Below, piece after piece: positions 25,365-37,700 of a stretch of DNA of 64,000 nucleotides. Position 1 is the stretch's first letter. Every line of letters starts with the position of its first letter. Position numbers and translations under genes: made by a program. A model generated the notes under the pieces. It was not told the DNA's origin and searched no databases. It saw only the letters and a list, made by a program, of their open reading frames with translations. This DNA is from Candidatus Megaera endosymbiont of Nemacystus decipiens. GTDB lineage: Bacteria > Pseudomonadota > Alphaproteobacteria > Rickettsiales > Rickettsiaceae. The stretch is taken from NCBI GenBank assembly GCA_030036605.1, contig DAOTRE010000006.1, positions 62,001-126,000 of the forward strand. The letters run 5' to 3'.

Positions 25365-26714
25365 TCAACCCTTTTTGCACAAGTTTTTTAACTGTCTCAA
25401 ATGCATAATAGGAATTATTTTCTTGTTTTCTGATTTATCTGCAGGAGCGCAATATACATTATCAAATCCAAGCTTAGAGGCCTCCTTAATTCTTGCAGAT
25501 GTTTGAGATACTTTTCTTACTTCACCAGACAATCCAACTTCTCCAAAGAAAATACTATTATTAGGAAGGGCTATATTAGTGGCCGCTGAAATTAAAGCTG
25601 CGGCAACTGCCAAATCAGCAGCAGGCTCTGTTACTTTTAAGCCTCCTGCAACACTTAAATATACTTCGTGAGATGATAAGTTTAAGCCAAAACGCACTGA
25701 TAAAACGGCGATAATCATAGATAAGCGATTATGATCCCACCCTACTACAGAACGCCGAGGAGTTGCCATATTAGTTGGAGCAATCAAAGCTTGGATCTCT
25801 ATTAATAAAGGCCTTGATCCCTCAATTCCTGCGAATACAGAACTGCCGCTAACATTATTTTCCCTCTCCATTAAAAATAACTCAGAAGGGTTTGGTATTT
25901 CTTTTAATCCAGATGCAGTCATTTCAAACACACCAAGCTCATTGACCTCTCCAAATCTGTTTTTAATTGATCTTAATATGCGAAAATGGTTATTTTGTTC
26001 ACTATCAAAATGTAATACTGTATCAACCATGTGTTCTAAAACTTTTGGCCCTGCCAGCTGACCATCTTTATTTACATGGCACGCCATAAGCAATGTAATG
26101 TCATTTTGCTTTGCATAATTAATTAATATATGAGCGCACGCTCTAATCTGTGATACCGTTCCTGGGCTTGATGAAAACTCTGATGAAGTTATTGTCTGGA
26201 TAGAGTCAATTACTACCAAGCTTAAATCTTTTTTGTGCCTATCTATAGTTGAGATGATATCTTCAACATTTGTCGCTGCTAACAAACCTGTTTTACTTTC
26301 TAATGTACCAAGTCTTTGCGCTCTAAGCTTAATTTGATTTGCCGATTCTTCACCTGTAACATACAAACAACCCATATTAGAGCTGGATAAGCTATTACAA
26401 AGCTGCAATAATAGCGTAGACTTACCAATTCCTGGGTTCCCGCCAATTAAAATAGCAGCACCAGGGACCAAACCTCCTCCAAGCACCCTATTTAGTTCAT
26501 TTATAGGCGTTTTGGTTCTAAGAGTTTTGTCTATCTCTCCCGATAAAGTTTCAATATTTTGTATTCTACCTGTTTTAGGTACGAGGATTTTACTACTGGA
26601 TGTGTTTTCTTCACAAAGAGTTCCCCATTCCATGCAATCACTACATTGTCCTACCCACTTGCTACTTATGCTACCACAATTAGAGCATACAAATTTATTT
26701 TTTCCCTTGCTCAT
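25365..26714 (-). CDS. radA: DNA repair protein RadA
   Basis: A 449-residue RecA-like helicase that helps branch migration in recombination. It has the N-terminal zinc ribbon FVCSNCGSISSKWVGQCSDC, Walker A GGNPGIGKSTLLLQL, Walker B LVVIDSIQTI, the RadA-specific KNRFG motif (in SIKNRFGEVNELGVF), and the C-terminal Lon-like domain (LSVAGGLKVTEPAADLAVAA, IFFGEVGLSGEVRKV). The length is normal. It overlaps rsmD by 20 bases at its 5' end and is the last gene of the leuS operon. Confidence 0.97.
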   Translation of the reverse strand: MSKGKNKFVCSNCGSISSKWVGQCSDCMEWGTLCEENTSSSKILVPKTGRIQNIETLSGEIDKTLRTKTPINELNRVLGGGLVPGAAILIGGNPGIGKSTLLLQLCNSLSSSNMGCLYVTGEESANQIKLRAQRLGTLESKTGLLAATNVEDIISTIDRHKKDLSLVVIDSIQTITSSEFSSSPGTVSQIRACAHILINYAKQNDITLLMACHVNKDGQLAGPKVLEHMVDTVLHFDSEQNNHFRILRSIKNRFGEVNELGVFEMTASGLKEIPNPSELFLMERENNVSGSSVFAGIEGSRPLLIEIQALIAPTNMATPRRSVVGWDHNRLSMIIAVLSVRFGLNLSSHEVYLSVAGGLKVTEPAADLAVAAALISAATNIALPNNSIFFGEVGLSGEVRKVSQTSARIKEASKLGFDNVYCAPADKSENKKIIPIMHLRQLKNLCKKG

Positions 26715-27264
26715 AGCCTAAAATTAGTAATTTATTGTTATTATATATTTTTTCTTTTAACACAGAAAAATTTGATATTTCAGGCAAATTGTCATACTTG
26801 CTCATCTCAATCACAATATTAGCTTCTTCTGCCAAAGAATTATTTAAATGTAAATTATCTAGAACTATTTTAAAATATTCTGTTTTATATGGTGGATCAA
26901 TAAAAACTAATGTAAATTTATCTGAAAACGAACGCCAAGTAGTCGCCTCAGCAATAAAAGTTGTAATATTATCTTTTTCACCTAATTTTTCTGCAAACTT
27001 ACGGATTGCTTTGATATGATCTGGGTTATTATCAACTAATGTAGCTCGCGCAGCACCTCTTGAGAGAGCTTCGAAAGATAAAATCCCGCTCCCTGAAAAT
27101 AAATCTAGTACAATGGCACCTTTAATAGCTGACTTATCTCCAAAATCTCCTGAAGATAATATGCTAAATATCGCCTCACGAAATTTTGAAGTAGATGGCC
27201 TATAATTCGCTTTTTTAGACGTAGGAATAACTCTGTTTTTATGCTTACCTGAAATAATTCTCAT
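26695..27264 (-). CDS. rsmD: 16S rRNA (guanine-966-N2)-methyltransferase RsmD
   Basis: A 189-residue SAM-dependent enzyme. It starts [17 protein letters not shown], shows the SAM-binding motif VLDLFSGSGILSFEALSRGA, and has the catalytic FIDPPY motif. It methylates G966 of 16S rRNA in small-subunit assembly. It overlaps the pseudouridine synthase gene upstream and radA downstream by 20 bases each. Confidence 0.95.
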   Translation of the reverse strand: MRIISGKHKNRVIPTSKKANYRPSTSKFREAIFSILSSGDFGDKSAIKGAIVLDLFSGSGILSFEALSRGAARATLVDNNPDHIKAIRKFAEKLGEKDNITTFIAEATTWRSFSDKFTLVFIDPPYKTEYFKIVLDNLHLNNSLAEEANIVIEMSKYDNLPEISNFSVLKEKIYNNNKLLILGYEQGKK

Positions 27265-27946
27265 AAATTTTTACTTCCTTTATTTCTCCTGGTTTTAGTC
27301 TCTCAAGTGAATATAAACCAAAGCTAGTCCTAATCAGACGATTCACCTGATAGCCATAATGCTCAAATATTTTACGTATTTCTCTATTTTTTCCTTCAGT
27401 TAAGACTACCTCATACCAAGAATTATGGGCGTTATTCAATGACTTAACAGACGTTTTTGCAATTAACTTTGGTCTGTAATGAACTCCTTCAATAAACAGT
27501 TTTTTATCTGTTATATGAATTGGAGTTCCATTACCTCTAACTCTCACCTTATAGCATCTTTCTATTTTGTTTCTTGGGTTTTCTAATTTTCTAGCAAGCG
27601 CACCAGAGTTTGTTAGTAGTAATAGACCTTCACTATTTATATCTAATCTTCCAACAGAGATTACTCTGGGCATATAGTTAGGCAAAGATTCAAATACAGT
27701 TTTTCGATTTTGCGGATCGTTATGGGTAGTAACTAAACCAACTGGTTTATAATATAGCCACAATCTTGCAAGAGATTGATATTTAAGTAACTTTCCGTCC
27801 AAGTACACTTTAGCATCTTCCTCTACGTTAGTTGCCAAAGACTGAACCCTTTCGCCTAATATTTCCACCCTTCCTGAGTTAATAATTTTTTCTGCACTCC
27901 GCCTAGAGCAAACTCCGCAATGAGCAATAAACTTAGCTAACCTCAT
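27245..27946 (-). CDS. RluB/RsuA-family rRNA pseudouridine synthase
   Basis: A 233-residue protein with an N-terminal S4 RNA-binding domain ([20 protein letters not shown]) and the catalytic domain with [17 protein letters not shown], which holds the active-site Asp. The conserved ending [18 protein letters not shown] is present. The family modifies uridines in the 23S peptidyl-transferase region (RluB, position 2605) or similar sites; the exact target cannot be told by sight. It overlaps leuS by 14 bases and rsmD by 20. Confidence 0.93.
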   Translation of the reverse strand: MRLAKFIAHCGVCSRRSAEKIINSGRVEILGERVQSLATNVEEDAKVYLDGKLLKYQSLARLWLYYKPVGLVTTHNDPQNRKTVFESLPNYMPRVISVGRLDINSEGLLLLTNSGALARKLENPRNKIERCYKVRVRGNGTPIHITDKKLFIEGVHYRPKLIAKTSVKSLNNAHNSWYEVVLTEGKNREIRKIFEHYGYQVNRLIRTSFGLYSLERLKPGEIKEVKIYENYFR

Positions 27947-30479
27947 TCTTAGCAGTCACAATATTTACTATCTTTTTAGGTACTATAATAATTTTTTTAA
28001 TCTTATTTCCGGATATATGTTTTTTTACAGCAGGAATCTCTATAACAAAACCTTTAATAGAATCTTCATTATCACTAGATGAAAATTCTCTAGTAGCTCT
28101 AAGCTTTCCATTAACTTGTATTGCTATATTGTAACTATTTGTATGAAGCTTTGCATCATCATATTTTGGCCAAGTAGATTCATACAGCGATTTTTTATTA
28201 CCAAATTTTTCCCATAATTCTTCAGTCACATGAGGAATGAATGGGTTTAACAACTGCAATATAACGGAAAATGCGTGTCTAACTGAATTACTATCATAAG
28301 TTTTTTTGTTAATTTCTTCTACAACAGCATTGAATAGCTCCCTGATTCTTGCTATTGCCTTATTTAAATGATGCCCCCTTATATCTTCTGATACATTCTT
28401 AATGGTCAAATGTATAAATGTTTCCAGAGCTGGATTGTGCTTGCCTTCGTTTTTTATATCTAACAATTTGTCAGATATGTTATAAAGCTTTGATATAAAC
28501 TTTTTTGCTCCATCAAGCCCAGAAGCCGACCACTCTAGATCTTTTTCTACAGGACTGTCAGACAACACAAAAAGACGCAATGCATCTGCCCCATGAGTCT
28601 CTAGCATACGCTCCAAATCTATTACATTGAGCTTAGACTTGCTCATTTTTTCTATTTTGCCTTTGAAAACTAGGGCTTTTGTTTTTGCATGAACAAATCG
28701 GTCTCCGTCTTTAACCACATCTTCGGGATACACCCAATTATTATTTTCGTCTTTGTAAGTTGCATGAACTACCATCCCTTGAGTCAGCAAGCTTTTAAAA
28801 GGCTCCCTATGATTGCTTTCTAAATACCCAAGGTCAGACATTAACTTAGTAAAAAAACGAGCATATAACAAATGCAAGATGGCATGCTCTACGCCACCTA
28901 TATACTGGTCGACCGGCATCCAATAATCACAAGATTTTTTATCTACCATTTTTTGAGACTTAGGGTTGCAGAATCTAGCAAAATACCAGGATGATTCAAA
29001 AAATGTATCAAATGTATCAGTCTCCCTCTCAGCCTCTCTGCCGCAGTTAGGACAGTTAACATATTTCCATGTAGGATGCTTGTCTAAAGGGTTACCAGTA
29101 ACAGTGAAATCAACATCTCTAGGAAGCTCAACTGGCAAATCCTCATCTTTAGTAGGAACTATGCCGCACTTAGAGCAGTGAATCATAGGGATAGGACACC
29201 CCCAGTAGCGCTGTCTGGAAACTCCCCAATCACGCAATCTATAATTCACTTCTCTGCTACCAATTTTTAATTCTTCAAATTTATTGATAATATGTTTCCT
29301 TGCATCTAAAACAGTCATACCATTTAAAAAGCTTGAATTAACCATAATATCATCATCAGAATATATAAATGCATTGTTCTTCAGGTCATCGGTATCAGCA
29401 AGGCTTTTTACAACTTGTAAAATACCTAACCCTTTTGTATTTTGCACTAATTCAAAATCACGCTCATCATGAGCAGGACAACCATACACTGCACCGGTTC
29501 CGTAATCCATCAATACAAAATTAGCAATGATTAATGGTACTTTTACATTTTTGTCGAATGGATGAATAGCATGAGTTCCTGTAAATACACATTCTTTGTC
29601 CATTTGCTCAATAGAAGACTCATTAGCTGAATGATTGCGACATTTATGAATGAATTTCTCTATTTCTTCGGTCTTTTTTATTTCCTTTACAATAGGATGG
29701 TTATAAGCAACAGCTACAAATTGAATACCAAAAATCACTTCTGGTTTTGTAGAGTAAACAGATATTTTGCTTTCACTACCATCTAATTCAAAACTAAAAC
29801 TTGCCCCTTCTGATTTACCTATCCAATTTTTTTGCATTAACCTAACGCTTTCTGGCCAATCATTAAGAGTGTCTATGTCATCTAATAACTCCTGCGCATA
29901 ATCAGTAATTTTTAAAAACCATTGTGTAAGATTCTTTTTTTCAATAAGAGCACCAGAGCGCCACCCTCGACCGTCAACTACTTGTTCGTTCGCAAGCACA
30001 GTATTATCAACAGGGTCCCAATTAACTAATGATTCCTTCTGATAGGCGATACCTTTTTTGTATAAATCTATAAAAAATCTTTGCTCATGCTTATAATAAT
30101 CCGGATCACAGCTTGCAAACTCCAAATTCCAATCATATGAAAGACCAACAGTTTTAAGCTGAGACCTCATATTATCAATATTTTTCTGCGTCCAATCTCC
30201 GGGATGGTTATTATTCTTAATAGCTGCATTTTCAGCCGGAAGACCAAAAGCATCCCAGCCCATTGGATGCATTACATTATAACCGCAAGCCTTGAAGAAA
30301 CGAGATACCACATCGCCTATCGAATAGTTCCTTAAATGACCAACATGTATTTTCCCAGAAGGGTAAGGAAACATTTCAAGAACGTAATATTTTGGTTTTT
30401 TTGAATTTTGTGAAGTTTTAAAAGCAGCTTGCTCTTCCCAAATTTTTTGCCATTTTTTTTCAATAGATAAAATACTCAT
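27933..30479 (-). CDS. leuS: Leucine--tRNA ligase
   Basis: An 848-residue class I synthetase, normal length. The HIGH-type motif is in [20 protein letters not shown]. The editing domain (about 220-420) includes [16 protein letters not shown]. The zinc-like insert shows CSKCG and NCPNCG, and the KMSKS loop is [18 protein letters not shown]. The C-terminal anticodon domain ends with IQVNGKLRA and a short tail. It lies 23 bases downstream of the DUF3576 gene and overlaps the pseudouridine synthase gene by 14 bases, so these genes form one operon. Confidence 0.98.
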   Translation of the reverse strand: MSILSIEKKWQKIWEEQAAFKTSQNSKKPKYYVLEMFPYPSGKIHVGHLRNYSIGDVVSRFFKACGYNVMHPMGWDAFGLPAENAAIKNNNHPGDWTQKNIDNMRSQLKTVGLSYDWNLEFASCDPDYYKHEQRFFIDLYKKGIAYQKESLVNWDPVDNTVLANEQVVDGRGWRSGALIEKKNLTQWFLKITDYAQELLDDIDTLNDWPESVRLMQKNWIGKSEGASFSFELDGSESKISVYSTKPEVIFGIQFVAVAYNHPIVKEIKKTEEIEKFIHKCRNHSANESSIEQMDKECVFTGTHAIHPFDKNVKVPLIIANFVLMDYGTGAVYGCPAHDERDFELVQNTKGLGILQVVKSLADTDDLKNNAFIYSDDDIMVNSSFLNGMTVLDARKHIINKFEELKIGSREVNYRLRDWGVSRQRYWGCPIPMIHCSKCGIVPTKDEDLPVELPRDVDFTVTGNPLDKHPTWKYVNCPNCGREAERETDTFDTFFESSWYFARFCNPKSQKMVDKKSCDYWMPVDQYIGGVEHAILHLLYARFFTKLMSDLGYLESNHREPFKSLLTQGMVVHATYKDENNNWVYPEDVVKDGDRFVHAKTKALVFKGKIEKMSKSKLNVIDLERMLETHGADALRLFVLSDSPVEKDLEWSASGLDGAKKFISKLYNISDKLLDIKNEGKHNPALETFIHLTIKNVSEDIRGHHLNKAIARIRELFNAVVEEINKKTYDSNSVRHAFSVILQLLNPFIPHVTEELWEKFGNKKSLYESTWPKYDDAKLHTNSYNIAIQVNGKLRATREFSSSDNEDSIKGFVIEIPAVKKHISGNKIKKIIIVPKKIVNIVTAKNEVS

Positions 30480-30502
30480 ATATGATTACTTGATATCCAA
30501 AA

Positions 30503-31024
30503 TTATTCTGCAGATTTTAATTGTAATGCCTTGGCCTTTTTTATGATTTTCTCTTCTAGTACGCTAGAAACTGCAGCAGAACGATTACTTTCTGACCAAT
30601 CGTTACCAGTTTTTTTGCGTTCGAATGCAATTACCTCAAAAGAACTATTCGAAATCTTTTTACCTGTTACATAAACCATAACTTTATATTGAATATCAGG
30701 TTGTTCATTTATATTATACCAATCCGTAACAACGACCCCTCCCATACTATCTACAGATGCGATAGGAGCAAATTTCAGGACCTCTATAGCAGCTTTAAAT
30801 AAGTGATGGTTGCAATTAGAGATTTTATAAGTTTTTCTTGTAGTTGATTTGTTTTTAGAAGAATCAGAGGGTTTTTTTGCAGTAAACATTGACTTCATTT
30901 CTTCCATTTCCCTTTCAAATTTTGGTTTAGGGTAGTCAAAATTACTAGCAACCGTAGTTGAAATAATAAAAAATGGCAATAATACTGTATAAATAAAAAA
31001 ACTTGCTCTAATCATAGCAAACAA
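30503..31024 (-). CDS. DUF3576 periplasmic protein
   Basis: A 173-residue protein with an N-terminal signal peptide (about residues 1-27, FFIYTVLLPFFIISTTVAS). The mature part has the DUF3576 core: LFKAAIEVLKFAPIASVDSM, then GGVVVTDWYNINEQPDIQYK and VMVYVTGKKI. This domain is alphaproteobacterial and of unknown function, predicted in the envelope. Its place directly before leuS is also seen in Rickettsia. The start could be Met 1 or Met 4. The 167 bases before it, up to the end of the virB6 cluster, hold no gene. Confidence 0.88.
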   Translation of the reverse strand: MFAMIRASFFIYTVLLPFFIISTTVASNFDYPKPKFEREMEEMKSMFTAKKPSDSSKNKSTTRKTYKISNCNHHLFKAAIEVLKFAPIASVDSMGGVVVTDWYNINEQPDIQYKVMVYVTGKKISNSSFEVIAFERKKTGNDWSESNRSAAVSSVLEEKIIKKAKALQLKSAE

Positions 31025-31191
31025 ACCCTAGATCTATTAATCTCACACAATAACAACATAAACAATTAAAAAATATTTACAACATATTTAATTGCTTTTT
31101 ATCCTTGGTTCTTTTGACATAAGTACGAATATATTTGTTGTAGCTATTATTAACTCAATATATTGTCCATCACAATGAATAGAAGGATTAT

Positions 31192-34100
31192 CTATCGACC
31201 TCCGTTATACTCATCCATGCCAGCTTTTTTTCTGTATGCATTAATTTTTTTGATACGAGAGTCAATATTTTTATGGACTCTAGCTTTTCTTGCTTCAATC
31301 TTAGCTAAAATAGTTTCATTTTCTGAATATTGGTCAATAGAACTTTTTAACTTGGATAATTCGTTATAACGCGCCTGATTTTCCTCTCTAGAAATAGAAT
31401 TTAGCTCATTGTTCACCTCAGAAGACAACTGCCTCATACTTATATCATCTTTAATATTTAGTCCTTCGGTTGTCATTTTTATCTTTTTCACTGCTTCTTC
31501 TGACTTCATTCTATACTCATCCTCTTTCAATAGCATTGGATCCTGTTTAATGAAGTTCTCTTCAACTCTTCTTAAGTGATCTACTGATCCACGGATAGAG
31601 CTATCCTTAGCTTTATGCTCAAGGTAATAATCTCCATCTAAATATTGCTTTTTGCCAAGATCGTTTCTGGTAGCAGAGCGTATTTCTTGCTCTAACGCCA
31701 TATCAAGTTCTTTGTTAGAAAGCTTTTCATATTTAGCTCTATTTAAATCACCTTGCATTTCTGCTTTAGCTAAGAATTCAGGGGTCGTAACTTTTTCTCC
31801 TAGTTTAGAACTATATTTTTCAATCTCGATCTGATTTTTCTGAGCCTTAAATGCGTCTCTTTCTTCTTTCTTAATTTCACCTAATGTTAAGTGTCTTGGG
31901 TTATTTTTCTTAGGGCTAATATGATTATCGTAATCGAGTGTTCCCAAGATTTTTTTGCCGAGTAATTTATCTTTTTGATCTCTCATTTGCTCATTTTCTT
32001 TTATACGATGATGAGTTTTCTGTAATGCTCTCAAAGGTTTGAGGTTTTTACCAACCAATCCAACACCCTGATCTGATAATTTAGAATAAGCTTTTACATA
32101 CTCATTTTGGAATCTAGTTGCATTAGCTGCATCATTAGAGATATTTCTTAAGCTTCTATTACTTAGAATTTCTTTAATACTTAATTTTTCTGTATCATTA
32201 AGATCGCTATAACCCTTACCATATTTTATTTTTGCAAAATCTTTATCTAGGTCTGACAATCTTCTATTAGACATGCGCTTTGCCATTTTCATCTGATCCT
32301 TTTTAGATAAATTAGAATGTTTTGCAATAGCTGCTTCTAGAGCTTTTTGGTATTGTGATTTTGCATTAGCATTTAAACCGTCCCTAGTAAGGCCAGTTGA
32401 TCTTTTAACTTCTGCAAGTACAGATTTGTTTGCACTAGCTGATAATGCATCCTTCTTCAAGCTATTTATACGAACCTTATCAACTAAAGCAGAAGGAGAC
32501 ACTTTTGCTGCCTGCTCTTTAGCAAGAGCTTTTGCAGTATTCATAATGCCTTGATCTAATGCTTTAGAAGTTCCTTTCCCTACAGTTTCAACAGCACTGA
32601 GGGATTTAGAGATAATTCTAGCAGATCTAGAAGTGCTTTCTCCTTGCCCAACGCGTCTACCAGCAGCACCGGCAGCCCCTCCTACACCTCTAGCAGTCAT
32701 ACTTGCAACTTTATTAAGAGCTTTACCAACATTTCCTATTGAATTTTTTAAATCACTCATCGCCTGACTACCAACAGCCTGTATATTAGACTGATTACTC
32801 GTAGTATCTGTTAAAAATCTAGCAACATTGACTGCTAAACTATTGAATTTATATAATAAATATAAAGCAATTATTATCAACAACAACCCGTCTAGCTGGA
32901 CAAATCGTCCACTCCAAAAATGGTTGATACGACGTATATCTTTTACTGGATCAAGAAATGGTAGGTCTACGTATCTTTCTCCTATACAACCATAGGCCTC
33001 ACAAAAATCAGAATTTCCGGCTACACTCGGAACAGAACCTATAATAGGCTCATCTGGAAAATGAGCTTCTGGAATAGGTATAAGCTTGGTCTCTCTAGTA
33101 AACTCACTACCAATCATAGGTTCTGGGAACCACCAATAAAATATTGAATTACCTAAATCTTCTCCCATCCTTTCTTCTGTAGGAGCATCAAACAATGATA
33201 ATGCAGTATCAACTGCTGCCCCGCCAACGCCAGTCATATACAATATATTATGTTTGCAAATTCTAAACCCAAGCGATGCATAAATTTCGTGCCTTATCAT
33301 CACAGAAATAAATACTACCCCAGTAAATAGGATAATGGGTTGAAACGCATGAGAAATAAGTTGCTTTAACCAATTTTCAAATAAAGACTTAGTAAAATCA
33401 AATAGTAAAAAGCAGATAAATATTGGCCCCATCATGATCATCAAGCTAATTGCAATCAGAGCTGTCAGATATATAACAGTTGCCTGAAACAGAATAAGCA
33501 ATAAAACAAACATTACAATCATGAATATAGTTATATAAACAATCCCAAGCCAATCTGTAAATAATAACGAGAGCATTTTATATAAAGTTTGTGGAGCAAA
33601 AAACAGACCTATAATACCAGATGAGCCAGGCCCTGTATTACCTACTTCATATATTATCTTAAGAATCTGCTCCATTCCATCGACGAAGTATACAAATAGG
33701 TAGTCATTAAAAAAACTCCAGCTAGTTTCTGTATTAAGTAGAGCTCCTACAACAGCTATCTTACATATCCTAACAATTAATTCTGTTCTAGATAACTCAA
33801 TACTGCCTGCCAAATATATCAGCGCTGTATAAATTACGTATAATGTGAGCAAAGTAGACACTACTAGCCTATAAGCCGCATTGTTTACTATGCCTAAATA
33901 TATGCCCCTAGCAATACCACCTTCATTGTTTTCGCCAAAAATAAATCCTTTAACTAGGTTAGTTACATATATTATTGGATCGGCATCAGTTTGAGATATA
34001 CCGGATTTTATAACTATTTTATACTTACCACTATTATCATCATAAAATTTATCTAGTATTTTGAAGTATATTTCGCTATCCCTGTATTGCTCCTTTAAAT

Positions 34101-34704
34101 CATCTGTCTGAAAATGAAATACTCGACCACCAGCTTCTCTAGTCTTACCACCTTTATCTATTTCATACATAGAATAATCTTCAGTTTTTGCCCCTACATG
34201 AAATGTTAACCCAAGTGGATTACGTCTAGTTTCTATACTTAAATTAGGATCAAAATCTTTTTCAGCTATTAGTGCATAAAGCCCTACTCCTTTCTTAAGA
34301 ATACAAGGTGCATTAACAATATTTGCGTCTGGAGTATCAGTACAAGGCTCATCATCACCAAACTGACACTCCAAAAACCTAGCACACATACTAACCAACG
34401 TTTGGTCATCATCACTAGTGCCAAACCATGGACACCATGCAGATAATTCAGACACGGTATTCGCTTCAACACCGTTGTCCCAACCTTTAACCATAATTGC
34501 CAAAGGTTTACCATTCACTCTAAGATTTGAATTGCGCCAAGGTGCAACCTGCTTATCCTCTTCCTGACCTTCTAGCTCCTCATTAGTATATCTGGCAGAA
34601 ACATCAAAGGTCATATGACCAAAATCATCTGCATCAATACACCTATCCCCTGAACAGCCAGAAAGAATTAGAAACAAAACTAGTATTATAAAATAATTCT
34701 TCAT
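31192..34704 (-). CDS. VirB6-like T4SS protein with lipobox and long Lys-rich tail
   Basis: A 1170-residue protein, the last virB6 gene of the cluster. The N-terminus is a lipoprotein signal (NYFIILVLFLILSGCSGD, Cys 17). The outer domain (about 20-270) contains APWRNSNLRVNGKPLAIMV, a motif shared with two other VirB6 proteins here. Membrane helices span about 278-620 (TrbL/VirB6 domain, including LLNTETSWSFFNDYLFVYF). The tail (625-1170) is Lys/Ala/Glu-rich and mostly helical. Canonical VirB6 is about 300 residues; extended multi-copy forms are typical of Rickettsiales (rvhB6/virB6-1 to -5). The tail's role is unknown. Confidence 0.92.
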   Translation of the reverse strand: MKNYFIILVLFLILSGCSGDRCIDADDFGHMTFDVSARYTNEELEGQEEDKQVAPWRNSNLRVNGKPLAIMVKGWDNGVEANTVSELSAWCPWFGTSDDDQTLVSMCARFLECQFGDDEPCTDTPDANIVNAPCILKKGVGLYALIAEKDFDPNLSIETRRNPLGLTFHVGAKTEDYSMYEIDKGGKTREAGGRVFHFQTDDLKEQYRDSEIYFKILDKFYDDNSGKYKIVIKSGISQTDADPIIYVTNLVKGFIFGENNEGGIARGIYLGIVNNAAYRLVVSTLLTLYVIYTALIYLAGSIELSRTELIVRICKIAVVGALLNTETSWSFFNDYLFVYFVDGMEQILKIIYEVGNTGPGSSGIIGLFFAPQTLYKMLSLLFTDWLGIVYITIFMIVMFVLLLILFQATVIYLTALIAISLMIMMGPIFICFLLFDFTKSLFENWLKQLISHAFQPIILFTGVVFISVMIRHEIYASLGFRICKHNILYMTGVGGAAVDTALSLFDAPTEERMGEDLGNSIFYWWFPEPMIGSEFTRETKLIPIPEAHFPDEPIIGSVPSVAGNSDFCEAYGCIGERYVDLPFLDPVKDIRRINHFWSGRFVQLDGLLLIIIALYLLYKFNSLAVNVARFLTDTTSNQSNIQAVGSQAMSDLKNSIGNVGKALNKVASMTARGVGGAAGAAGRRVGQGESTSRSARIISKSLSAVETVGKGTSKALDQGIMNTAKALAKEQAAKVSPSALVDKVRINSLKKDALSASANKSVLAEVKRSTGLTRDGLNANAKSQYQKALEAAIAKHSNLSKKDQMKMAKRMSNRRLSDLDKDFAKIKYGKGYSDLNDTEKLSIKEILSNRSLRNISNDAANATRFQNEYVKAYSKLSDQGVGLVGKNLKPLRALQKTHHRIKENEQMRDQKDKLLGKKILGTLDYDNHISPKKNNPRHLTLGEIKKEERDAFKAQKNQIEIEKYSSKLGEKVTTPEFLAKAEMQGDLNRAKYEKLSNKELDMALEQEIRSATRNDLGKKQYLDGDYYLEHKAKDSSIRGSVDHLRRVEENFIKQDPMLLKEDEYRMKSEEAVKKIKMTTEGLNIKDDISMRQLSSEVNNELNSISREENQARYNELSKLKSSIDQYSENETILAKIEARKARVHKNIDSRIKKINAYRKKAGMDEYNGGR

Positions 34705-34723
34705 ACCAAACTTTTATTCATTT

Positions 34724-37700
34724 TTATTTTCCACCATCCTCTAATTTATCTTTTAATTTTGTTCTTGTGACTTTTTTAGAGGTTGCAGATTTTTTCTTGT
34801 GGCCACTTTCTAAACTAACTTTGTCAATCTCTTTTTTCTTAGCATCTGATTGATCAACATTTAAATTCTTATCTTCTTTTATTCTAGAAGATTCTAAAAC
34901 ATTTTTAGATCCAATATTTTTATTACTAATATCCGAAAAATCAGAAGATTTATTTGCTGTTTCTTTTGTCTTTTTACCAAGCGAGGAAAGTGCCTCAGAA
35001 GTTTCAGTTTTTTCTCTACTGATGCTAGGTTGATTTTCAGTAGTAATTGGTTTTGACTTAAAGAACTTATTAGGATCCTTCTGTAAATTCTTTTGATTAT
35101 TAATAGCTGGTTTATCCTTGCCTTGCTCTTTTTTTGTTTCACCAATTGGTTTTGAAGTCACAGAAGCGGCTTGATATGGACTCGACTGATTGATATTAGC
35201 ATTAGAAATTTTATTATGATCTATATTAGTACTTTCCTTCTTTATTTTTTCTTTACTATCATTAAATACTGATTTATTGCTTTTCTTTGGAATGTTAAAA
35301 TTCGAATCACTTTGATTGTCACCCTTGAGATCTTTATTGGTACCAGAAAATACTTCATTTATCGGCTTTGTAGTCTTCTTTTGCATACCCATTACAGTTG
35401 AAATTGTTCCGGAACCTTCTGAAGTAGACTTATTCATTTTCTGCTGCTTAGTAGCAAATTTAAACTTAATTTCATTACTAGACTCAGAATTTGATTTATT
35501 GATTTTGTTGCCAACACCAAAATCCTGAGTGGTTTGAGATGTATTTTTCTTCAAATCACTCTTATCTTTATTTTGTTTTAGATCTTGTGGTAATGAACCA
35601 GATTTTTGTTCTATAGATGATAGTTTACTAAACCTTGATTTCATATTCACATCACCAGATAACGAATCTACTGAACTTATAGGTGATCTAATATCTCGAC
35701 CTTGCAAATCTGATATTTTAGCATTATTTCCTGTTATATCACTCGATTTAAAACCAGGTTGAGATGAGTAGTGCTGATTTTTAGCATTGGAGAAATCAGG
35801 CCCTAAAGAAAATACATTTTTGTTGCTATCTCCTTGTAAATCAGATACAGATCTTGGTCTATTTATTTTTGATTCGTTTTGGTTTGTTTTAGAATCTCTA
35901 TTATCATAAGTATGTTGCTTGAGATCTTTTTTACCCTTATAATTTTCTTCTTCTTTCTTTTTACTTTGCTCTAATAGTTGTTCATTTTCGCCAAGTTTCA
36001 ATCCTCTTAACATATCTAAAGCGCTTGAGGATTTTGATCTTTTCAACGATCCATGACTTTTTCCTGATTTATTTGTGCTGTAATCATCATACTCGTTTAT
36101 ATTACCTGATGATTTTGGTCGTTGTAGTGATCTATTATTCTGTAGATTAGAATTTTGACTGTTTGTTTCAGTATTATTACTATTAGTTGTATTCTTATAT
36201 GTAGCATTACCGTATGTGTCTTGTGTTGCAGCATTCACTCTTCTACTTGAAATTTTTTGATCAGAAAACTTACTTTTTATGAAGTTTTTACCCCATTTTC
36301 CAGGATTTCCTATAATACGTGACTTAATACCTTTAATATCACCCATTATACTTTGAGCCATACTACCATAACTTCTTTGGCCAGGTTCTGGTTCTACATA
36401 TACATTTGTCAATTGCTGAGCTAACAGCTGAACATAATGCACCATACCTCCTGCCAATTTAGATAGCGCAAAAAGTAGGAAAGATGAAGTGGCTATTTGA
36501 ATAATAGTACCGTTTTTAGAAAATAAATCTTCGATCGTAGAAACAGAAGCTATCTCTGGTATATAAAATGGTATGCCAGGTAGCGATGGTATTCCAAATG
36601 AAAAATCTAGAGGAATACCGACATTATTTAAATCAAGAAATATATTTAGTGGAATTAAAGTTCCCCAACATGATCTTGCAACTGTTCTTAGTATTTGATC
36701 AGATATTATTTGATCAATCAATAAAAAGAAGATTAACAAAATTGTTGGTTCTATAACATAGTTAAACATTACAGAAAGCCAATTATCAAAAATACTTCTA
36801 GTACGTTCAAATAAGATAAACGATATAAAAATTGGAGCTAGTGAGATCATGACAGAAAGGCCTACAAACGCAACACAATAGGCTATTATGACTTGGAGAA
36901 TTGCTTTTAGGTAAATAAATAATGCATAGATAGCAATAATGGCAAATAATACTAGCCCCGTATGTATTTGAAGAAGTTGAATAAATAATAGACCAAATAT
37001 AGTAGGGTTAGTGTATTTGTCAAAAATAGGATCGATAAATCCAAATGGATTTCCAACATTAGAAGTTACCCCAGCAACAGATGACATTAAAAAATCTAGC
37101 CCTTCACTAAATACCCTAAACACATATGTATTAAAGAAATCCCAACTAGTTTCAGAAAATAATATGATAACAACGCCAATTTTAATGACTCTGCCAACAA
37201 TATCTGAGACCTTAATTTCTACAGCACCTGCTAAAAACATTAAAGCATATACAGAGATATATATAATAAGCATAAGCCTTAGCGCATTAACTAAATCATC
37301 GTTTTGCGCAAGGCTTGTGTATATTAATTTTGTAAATTCGTTGAAACGAACACGCAATGGCTCGACAATGTAGGTATAAAGTAAATCTGAAACAAATGAT
37401 GTGCCTATATAATTTGCAAATCGAATATTTATTGACCCATTTAAATTATCATCTAACCTTCTTACCTTAAAAAAGAGGTACCCAGCTTCAGGAGCATTTC
37501 CTCTATAATATGAATCAATCACCGTACCACTTTCAGAGTCATCGGGAGCTCCATTCTCTGAAACAATATACTCTACTTCGATATTACCTAAATCTTCTTT
37601 GGTAATAATTGACTCTGAATTACCTATTTCTATTTCCATTAAGTATCTGCCAAAATACAGATGATTCATAGATATGTCAGAAGAAACGGCGTTAATTGCA

